A stretch of 64,000 bases of DNA, taken from Bedellia somnulentella (Eukaryota > Arthropoda > Insecta > Lepidoptera > Bedelliidae). The stretch is from assembly GCA_963576735.1 (NCBI GenBank), contig OY755186.1, positions 13,007,970 to 13,071,969 on the forward strand. Reading direction: 5' to 3'. The position numbers and the translations under genes were made by a program. Of this stretch, positions 57,273 to 64,000 are shown piece after piece. Each line of letters opens with the position of its first letter. The first letter of the stretch is position 1. The notes beneath the pieces were generated by a model. The model searched no databases. It saw only the letters and a program-made list of their open reading frames with translations, and had not been told where the DNA came from.

Positions 57273-58295
57273 TGTGCTGTTTCCAAATTAAATATTTATA
57301 TACAGTCACGAATCTGGGACTCTGCTCTCATAAGAAATAAAACTCTGCAATATGTATGTTTGTATCTTTTATACAAGCTAGCGTTTTGTATGAATGTTTC
57401 ATCTCCTTAATTTATTTGCGAGAGATATGTAAATGTGGAGTCAACGGGGCCGTCACTGAAATTTATGTAAATACAGTTATGTAACATTGTGAGGACTACA
57501 CAGGGTGTGTTAACTTTGATGAGGGGGGAGGTCGCTGTTATTTATGAACTGGGATTTGATGTTGTATCTTTTGTGTCTTTCAGAGGTTATATATGGCAAG
57601 CAAAGGTCAGATTTGCTTGTGAAAAACGTATATTTTTTTGTCGCTAGACAATAATAAATCTGCAAAAGAGTTGTATCGCTACACTTTCTAAAGGTTGAGA
57701 GACAAACTATTGTATTTTATCTTTTCCCAAGACTATAACTCTGGAATCATCAGTTGGAAACCGAGGAAGCAAAAGATCATTAATTTTTATGTTTTACGGT
57801 ATGAGGTACATTTTGTGTATGATTCAGTTATTCCGATAGCTGATTTGTCGTCTTATGTAGCGGTGTTGATGTCAGTAGTGTCAGCTTAGCAACAAAACAA
57901 CTTAAAATTGTCTTCACTAAAAATACAGATAGTGACTGACGGATGTAAGCCACTTTAAATGATGTGTAGGAAATATTACAATAACTGTTGGTTTTAGATT
58001 AAAAATGAACAGTGAATACATACAGTTTTCTACAAATAAATGCTGTCTTATATCTCATAGCTAAAATAACAAACTTCACTATCAATTGCATACCTTAACC
58101 ACCGTTACTAATCAAAACAGCTTTAAATTATCCTCGACACATGAATAAAAATACCATACATATGGACAAGTTTCCGTGTAGCAATAAATTAGGACCGTCT
58201 ATTCCCATTACGCGAACCGAGCTCAATGCGGTATCACTGAATTACATCTAAAACTAATATCTTAGAAGGCCTACGACACATACTCGGTGAGTAAT
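57273..58295. other. AT-rich spacer
   Basis: A GAGGGGGGAGG run at 57520 is notable. The frame at 57695-57889 has no known domain. Confidence 0.3.
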
Positions 58296-58380
58296 GGCGC
58301 CCAGCATTACGTGGCACGTGGGCTCGGGCTCAGTGGTCAGCTGACTGAGCGGTTCGAGTCCGGGGGAACAGCCTGTATGT
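58296..58380 (+). repeat. tRNA-like fragment with close A and B boxes
   Basis: GGGCTCAGTGGTCAGC looks like an A box and GCGGTTCGAGTCCGGGGG like a B box, only about 20 bases apart. The arms between are missing, so it is a collapsed tRNA-derived SINE head, not a gene. Confidence 0.4.
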
Positions 58381-58635
58381 GATGTATAGGGTGTTTGCAG
58401 AATTATGGTTAAATTTTAAGATGTTATTTGGTAGCTGTATTCATGGCACAAAAATTAGTTTTATAAATAAAAGTGTGTTATAAATACAAATAGTAATATA
58501 AGTTAGTAGCCCTTGTATGTTTTTTCAAGATTTCATTAGGAGTTATTTAATAACTGTGGTAAATGTACCCAATATTTCATAGATTTATATGTGACTTTGA
58601 ATTTATTCGTTGTTAGTTAATTATGTTGCCTGGAT

Positions 58636-58702
58636 TGTACAAAGTGAAGATCGATAGTCTCTGCCTACCTCAAAGGGAATTAATTGCGTGAGCCTATGTT
58701 AT
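58636..58702 (+). mobile_element. RTE-like LINE 3' tip
   Basis: GATCGATAGTCTCTGCCTAC and AATTAATTGCGTGAGCCTAT match the last ~65 bases of the LINE. The simple tail is lost. Confidence 0.65.
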
Positions 58703-59336
58703 AATTTTGGTTGCCTTATATAAAAAAAAAATGCACAACATTGATGCGTTAATATCTTTTGTTTCAATTGGAAGTAGTTTTATCTTTTTATCCTAGACTG
58801 ATTGATAAGTGGATTTTTTTAAACAAAAATACTGTTTCCATAAATAAACACCTTCATTGCTTCGATATTATAACAATAGTTTTTTGGTCTGTATGATAAT
58901 TGCTAAAAATAATCATCCTATGGTTAAAATGTAGAGCAGCGTAAGTGATCTAATTGAATTAACTTGAAGCAAGGTTATCATGGCGTTGTGGGCTGATAAG
59001 TTATAGAAACAAGTTTGTTTAATCATTAAGTGAAATTATATTTGGTAGCCCAAAAATATAAAGATATAGATTATAAGAATCTTATTTTAAGTATAGGATT
59101 GACACATAGGACTTTTCCGAATAAGAAAATGATTTTACAAGGGAAAAGGCCAAACTAAACAGAATAATAAAGGATGTATGAGAAGATTAAATTTGAGAGA
59201 GCCACCTTGATGGAAAGTAAGTACTATTTATAAATGAGCAAATTATAGCTAACAATTCGACCTCTGACAATTCTGTATTTTACTCCTGCAGAAGGTACGA
59301 GTTAAAAGAGTACCTATGTACAGGAATTGTTATTTT
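58703..59336. other. AT-rich spacer with a LINE scrap
   Basis: AATAAAGGATGTATGAGAAG near 59165 matches the RACMRR-coding part of the RTE-like LINE over about 50 bases. Nothing else. Confidence 0.35.
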
Positions 59337-59470
59337 ATCAGCCATTTTTAGAAATTCAAAAAATATGATGGTAGAAGATGGTTGTAGGTCTCTCAACGAT
59401 CAATTAAAGGTCCCCATACGTATAGTCACCTAGTATTACACCGGCAGGAAGATGGGGAAGTGCTACACAG
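59337..59470 (-). repeat. Decayed family A copy
   Basis: TCAGCCATTTTTAGAAATTC, GGTCTCTCAACG and CACCGGCAGGAAGATGGGG keep the family A order. Confidence 0.55.
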
Positions 59471-59964
59471 TTAAGTTTTTTAGCTTAATTATATTGCAGT
59501 ATATCACTAATAAAATTAAATGTACTTATATTTGGCTCAAAGCGTTTATTCTAAACTCCAATAATCTATTCTGTTCACAAGAAAGAAGTCACAAACCACA
59601 TCCAAACGACGATCGTAAGCATTTGAATGAGACAAAACGCTACCAACAAAACAAACCCAACTTTCTACGCATTACTCAAACAATCCTACCAACTGGACGA
59701 GCGAACAAAACAAACATGCAACACGACATTAAAAGGAGAAGTATAAATTTGCCCTATTAAAATAATGCTCACAATAGTAATCATAGAGTGTGGCCCGATC
59801 CTGCAGATAGCGGAGATTTGTATCGGTCGAGTGATGAATGGACGACCGGCCGCACTATATCTTGGCGGTGTCCAAGGAACTGCGAAGGCTGTGGAGCTGT
59901 ATTTTGTATCATTAGTTTCGCAGTGACCTGTTGGTGGATTTTTACTCGCTCACATAACGCGCGA
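59471..59964. other. Spacer with A/C-rich strand bias
   Basis: 59576-59745 is unusually rich in A and C on the plus strand (ACCAACAAAACAAACCC). The 102-codon frame through it has no known domain. Confidence 0.3.
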
Positions 59965-60341
59965 ACATGATTGTGAGGAGGTTTGCTCGGTGCTCCATTG
60001 CTGTAAAACTTACCCTGTTTTGAGCCTACTGTACAGCTTTTTATACGTGCAGTCTCTGGCAGTCCTATACGCAAAAACAATACAACATGTTGCGCGTGCA
60101 GTACAACAACGCGTTTCGAAGGCTTGTGGGGCTGCCCCGCTTCTGCAGTGCTTCGGGAATGTTCGCGGACGCGAGGGTTGATTGTTTCTACGCTATTATG
60201 CGTAAAAGGTATGCTTCGATGCGCGACAGGGTGTGGGCTAGCTCCAACAGCGTCTTGGCTATGATAGCTGCCAGGGTGGACTCGCCTTACTTACTCCGCG
60301 TGTCCGCGCTGCATGCTCACGCTGTGCGACATTGTATATAG
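59965..60341 (+). pseudogene. LINE reverse transcriptase C-terminal region (R1/Jockey-like)
   Basis: One frame reads RANMIVRRFARCSIAVKL, then an in-frame TGA (near 60022), then AYCTAFYTCSLWQSYTQKQY and NMLRVQYNNAFRRLVGLPRF, CSASGMFADARVDCF, and on to a stop at 60339-60341. This is the C-terminal end of insect non-LTR reverse transcriptases. The last 84 codons (60087-60341) are intact. The 3' untranslated part follows. Confidence 0.8.
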
Positions 60342-60450
60342 ATTGTATATAAATTATAAATAAGAACTAACCCTAGCATTAAGCCTTTCTACTAACAACA
60401 TTGAGTCTTAGTTACTTGTTTATTGAATTTTAAATAAAATAAATAATAAA
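60342..60450 (+). mobile_element. 3' end of the LINE at 59965
   Basis: A short 3' untranslated part ends in AATAAAATAAATAATAAATA. It directly follows the stop codon, so the copy is probably 3' complete. Confidence 0.6.
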
Positions 60451-60762
60451 TAACGTTGCAGACAGATACTAAAAGCTTTAAATGACAGTACCAGAGCGCA
60501 ACCTTTTCTATGATTGAAGACTAAATCTTCGTTGATTTGTACTGGAGTATATTTGCTCTCATGTCAGTATACTCGATAGTTAATCGCGCACATAGTGTGA
60601 AAGTACGTAAAGTGATGTACTTACATCTGACAGAGGGAGGTATCGTCTTGATCATGCCACGCCATTATCCATTTACTAATACATTAAGCAGGACAAAAAA
60701 AATATTATCATAATACACAAACATCTAAGTTTTTTTTTAACTAGTCTAAAATCAAAAATTAT

Positions 60763-60906
60763 AGGCTACTCCACTGCCACCTGTATTCTTACGGAAGCGA
60801 CATCGTTCGCCGGTGAGTTTATCAGTGGCTGGGATGAGCTCCTATATCTAGTGTATGCGCGGACTTGTGTGGGCTGGACAGACCGACACTAGTTCTTTAG
60901 TCTTTT
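60763..60906. repeat. Direct repeat, copy 1
   Basis: About 144 bases from GGCTACTCCACTGCC to AGTTCTTTAGTCTTTT. It recurs at 61230-61366. CGCCGGTGAGTTTAT inside looks like a 5' splice site. Not related to families A, B or the LINEs. Confidence 0.85.
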
Positions 60907-61229
60907 GTAAGATAGATAGGTTTTTTAAGGTAAGGTAACTTTTAAGTCTAAAGAAATGTCCATCAGAATATGGAAGCCCTTAATAACAGACATGAATATA
61001 TTTTTTGAGGAGCATGTCTTGTAAATCGATGTACGCCGTATGCATGTATGAATTAATGTCACGTTCCCCCAGCGAAATGACGCGATAGGCCGGAGTGGTC
61101 AATTGAGGTTGAAATTGAAAAAGTACATTTACTCACGGATGTATATCCCAAAAAGGGGTAGGTATGCCACAACAAAGGTAGACAAAACAAAATAAGTATT
61201 TTAATATTTTCTTTAATTATTAAATAGAT
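60907..61229. other. Spacer between direct repeats
   Basis: A LINE/family A type tail scrap is at about 61130-61170 (ACTCACGGATGTATATCCC). Otherwise nothing recognised. Confidence 0.35.
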
Positions 61230-61366
61230 AAGCTACTCCACTGCCTATTCTTACGGAAGCGACATCGTTCGGTGAGTTTATCAGTGGCTGGGATGAGCTC
61301 CTATATCTAGTGTATGCGCGGACTTGTGTGGGCTGGACAGACCGACACTAGTTCTTTAGTCTTTTG
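61230..61366. repeat. Direct repeat, copy 2
   Basis: Almost identical to 60763-60906 apart from two small deletions (about 5 and 2 bases). The rest, including GTATGCGCGGACTTGTGTGG, is the same, so the duplication is recent. Confidence 0.85.
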
Positions 61367-61427
61367 AATACATTGATATCGTTGAAGTAAAAACAAGGAA
61401 AATAATACATATACAATTATACACATA

Positions 61428-61605
61428 CTTTAATTTTTCCTTATCCAATTTTGGAAATTGAGTGGGGAAAAGATTTTAAAGAAAGATTGCTGGTAGGGTC
61501 TCCAACCTCGTCGCCCAAAAATTACTTAAAAAGCCCTTAGTCGGCTCTTACGAACAAATACGGGATAAAATGGGTCAGTGCCATTTTAAACCATATTCTA
61601 AGACT
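61428..61605 (-). repeat. Decayed family A copy
   Basis: TTGGAAATTGAGTGGGGAAA, GGGTCTCCAACC and TCGCCCAAAAATTAC. Its head meets a second, opposite copy. Confidence 0.7.
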
Positions 61606-61629
61606 ATACACAGTTATTATAAAACTAGC

Positions 61630-61878
61630 CGTGTAGTGTCGGCTTAGAATAACACTACACCATTTCTTCCGGTGGGTGTACGTAAGAGGCGACTCACGGT
61701 ATTGGGGCTTTTAAGGGATTTTTGGGTGATGCGGTTGGAGACCCATCACCAATAACCTTTATTTCACCATCTTTTCCCCACGCAATTCCAAAAGTGGCTG
61801 AGGAATTTATAATTCCTTGGCTCTGGCTACCCCTTCTAGGGAATTACAGCCGTGAGTATATGTATGTATGTATGTATG
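61630..61878 (+). mobile_element. Family A retroposon, full length
   Basis: It starts GCCGTGTAGTGTCGGCTTAG and ends in a GTAT tail. TCTTTTGAATACATT follows at 61879 and also occurs at about 61362, about 500 bases upstream, outside the decayed A copy at 61428. Confidence 0.9.
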
Positions 61879-61916
61879 TCTTTTGAATACATTTTAATAG
61901 GTTTGTCTTAAGTTAA

Positions 61917-62262
61917 CGACGTGATAGCTTAGTGGGTAAAACACCGCTTATCGTGCAGACGACTAGTGTTCTAATCCCGGTTCAGGTTACACCAATTTGT
62001 CTTTTCTAAAAAGATATGTGTGGTTAATTTATCATATTTGTTAACGGTGAGGAAAACATCGTGAGGAAACCTACATGGCTCAGTTGTACTTAGTCATGTG
62101 ACAGTGTATTTGTACAAAACGTCGATAGGCCTGCCCCCTATCACATGAGTACACTGTCCAAGTAACACGTGGGTACTCTGAACTCCAGGTGACAATGTCA
62201 CGTGATGTTCAGAAGTATAAGTACCTCTGCCAACCCCTTCGGGGATATTCGGCGTGATGTGT
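61917..62262 (+). mobile_element. Family B SINE, full length
   Basis: Head GACGTGATAGCTTAGTGGG, a B box altered to GTTCTAATCC, and a body with CACGTGATG. The tail is replaced by GGCGTGATGTGTGAG, so the pentamer repeat is lost. Confidence 0.88.
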
Positions 62263-62411
62263 GAGTCTTTTAAGATATGGTAAATACAATGATACAAATA
62301 ATTATTAATTTGGATGGCAATGTCAGTAGATGGAACAAGATTGTGTGCACAATAAGGGAATCATACTGAATTATCATGTATAAAAAGACTGATGGGCGTA
62401 AATAAAGCTCA

Positions 62412-62630
62412 AGACGGCTCGAAATCCCTAGAAGAGGTAGCCAGAGCTAAGGAAGTAGCAATTCCTCCGCCACTTTTGGAAGTTTAGTGGAGAAAAGATG
62501 GTAAAATAAAAGCTGTTGGTGATATTTGAAAAATCTCTTAGAAAGCCTCAATACCCTTAGTCGCCTCTTACGTACATTCACGGGGAGAAATGGGGTGGTG
62601 CTATTCAAAACCGACAGTTCACGGCCGAGA
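62412..62630 (-). mobile_element. Family A retroposon, diverged
   Basis: CTCGAAATCCCTAGAAGAGG to AACCGACAGTTCACGGCC. The simple tail is missing; GATGGTAAAATAAAAGCTG is kept. Confidence 0.78.
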
Positions 62631-62885
62631 TTATATACATCAATATATGCTGAGGTTATAGCTGTAAATATAAGTAAGTGCAAAATGTATTTTAATACAG
62701 GTCAATAGAACAGTGCATAATAAACTTGTGAAATACAAAATATCTCCGTAGTATATACTCGTATCTCGTGCATACATAAACGGAGAACCTACGATTTCTA
62801 AAGATAATATTAATAAATTCTATCCATATATTCATGCCCTTTCACTATGCCAGCTGTTTCGACCGTATCTAGTTAGATCGGCATT
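62631..62885. other. AT-rich spacer
   Basis: No feature supported. Confidence 0.35.
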
Positions 62886-62896
62886 AGATTCATTCG

Positions 62897-63232
62897 CCGT
62901 GATAGCTCAATGGGTAGAACACCGGTTAACGTGCAAACGACTAGTTCAAATCCCGGGTCGGGCCTACACCAATTTGTTTTTTGTAAAGACACGTGTGTGG
63001 TTAATTTATCATGGTTGTTAACGGTGAGGGAAAACATCGTGAGGAAACCCACATGACTGAGTTGAACTTAGTCATGTGACAGTGTATTCGTACAAAACGG
63101 CGATAGGCCTGCCCCCTATCACGTGAGTACACTGTCCATGCAAAACGTGGGTAGTAGTAGTAGTGGGTAGTAGAAGTATTAGTACCTCTGCCAATCCCTT
63201 CGGGGATATTCGGCGTGAACGTTTATGTTATG
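62897..63232 (+). mobile_element. Family B SINE, full length with a short internal replacement
   Basis: AGATTCATTCG at 62886-62896 and 63234-63244 is the target duplication. Near 63150 the segment CTCTGAACACCAGGTGACAA has been replaced by GTAGTAGTAGTAGTGGGTA. The tRNA-like head reads GCCGTGATAGCTCAATGGG with a slightly shortened B box region. Confidence 0.9.
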
Positions 63233-63244
63233 TAGATTCATTCG

Positions 63245-63554
63245 ATGTTCCACTGTAATGGTTCGCGGTTTGGGCAAATACTCTTAGAACCATTGAAAAA
63301 AAGATTTACTATAGCCCAATACATACTGAGCCGCGCCGGGCCGCTGACATTTGTCAGTACCTTTTGCGGGCAGTCTAGTTTTCATACTCAGGCCACCGGG
63401 TTATGTCGCTGGGCAATGTTGACAGCCCGGCGGGCTCAATGTGTATTGTACCTAAGAAGAACTAACCCTAACTTACACATAGTACTGGAACTACGAAAAA
63501 AGAGTGGCCAGACGTTTAAAATGAAGTTTTTTGTGTAGTAGGAAGTTTTTTATC
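63245..63554 (+). other. CG-rich segment with an unassigned 97-codon frame
   Basis: CCGCGCCGGGCCGCTGAC and AGCCCGGCGGGCTC stand out. The 97-codon frame (63245-63538) matches no family I know. It begins at the target site of a SINE, so its extent is unreliable. It could be a decayed transposon. Confidence 0.2.
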
Positions 63555-63748
63555 TTATTGTTAACGGTGAGGAAACAGATAACAGATGGTCATATGGCAG
63601 TGTATTCGTTTAAAAGGACGCGGCAATAGACTTCTTATCACGTGACTAACACTGGCCAAGTTAGTACTTTTAATTACATGTATCAAATCTTGCTTGATGC
63701 TCAGAAGGGTATCTCTGGCAACCCTTTGGGAACATACAGCATTAACGG
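63555..63748 (+). repeat. Decayed family B copy
   Basis: TGTTAACGGTGAGGAAAC, GGCAGTGTATTCGTT, TATCACGTGACTAACACTGG and TATCTCTGGCAACCCTTTGG keep the family B order. Confidence 0.7.
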
Positions 63749-64000
63749 TGCGTCATAAAAACAGACTGACGAATTTCCGTAACTAATATTGGATACAGTT
63801 GTAATTTCTAGTCCTGTAGTTTAATGTAAGCTTAGTTAAGACAATGATGATGTTTATGCCTAAAGAATAGGTGGTTGATATGGTTGAAAACTCATCCTTT
63901 GAAGAAAACGACTATTAAATGATATAATAACTTTACTCACTTAAATTACTATTGAATGTACATTATTTGATGCATTGATCACAAGTTGCTCTCCCGAGCG
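63749..64000. other. AT-rich end of window
   Basis: No feature supported. Confidence 0.35.

Noticed and set aside
57500..57540. GTTAACTTTGATGAGG resembling a miR-2 family seed region
   Set aside because: The match to mature miR-2 is partial and no hairpin partner was seen.
59452..59760. 102-codon frame in A/C-rich DNA
   Set aside because: Composition alone keeps it open (few T-containing stops). No known domain.

Overview
This looks like a stretch of insect nuclear DNA, most probably from a moth or butterfly. It is AT-rich, has no operons and no long open frame (the longest is 126 codons), and is crowded with short retroposons and decayed LINE ends of a lepidopteran type. The LINE proteins resemble ends I know from Lepidoptera; no search was run, so neither species nor order is proven. 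I find no complete host gene, rRNA, functional tRNA, CRISPR array or recognisable microRNA. The window is best read as intergenic or intronic DNA.

Two short retroposon families dominate. Family A is about 245 bp. It opens with GTGTAGTGTCGGCTTAGAAT, contains GGCGATGCGGTTGGAGACCC, and ends in CCGTGAGTATATGTATGTATG; I count about 35 whole, decayed or truncated copies. Family B is about 355 bp. It is a tRNA-derived SINE with an A box (TGATAGCCCAGTGG), a B box (GTTCGAATCC), a body with repeated CACGTG motifs, and a tail ending in TTTATGTTATGTTAT; I count about 16 copies. In repeat entries, '+' means the tail lies at the right end. A third, smaller tRNA-derived family (C) ends in CCTTTATTTAT. The 3' ends of A, B and an RTE-like LINE are alike, which suggests one LINE machinery moved all three.

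Layout. 1-6.3 kb: dense A and B insertions, a nested B-in-A, a MITE, a head-to-head pair of family C and a dispersed 620-bp repeat. 6.7-6.9 kb: a fold-back element. 8.8-12.5 kb: A copies and a LINE end. 13.3-13.95 kb: three tandem copies of a GC-rich unit with a shared minus-strand reading frame. 15.8-19.1 kb: B copies, a mariner with intact inverted repeats and a broken transposase, and a LINE end. 20.8-21.5 kb: a CR1/Jockey-like LINE end. 22.3-31.9 kb: A and B copies, an SINE flanked by 110-bp duplicated DNA, and possible LTR or promoter fragments. 32-54.8 kb: few repeats and several short GC-rich islands with G or C runs and CRE, Sp/KLF, POU or GAGA-like motifs, the best place to look for host regulatory DNA. 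55-64 kb: repeat-dense again, with nested SINEs, a second LINE end and a 140-bp direct duplication.

Little here works together as a pathway. The coherent biology is a LINE and its dependent SINEs: target-site duplications, 5' truncations, nesting in both directions and tail swapping are all visible.
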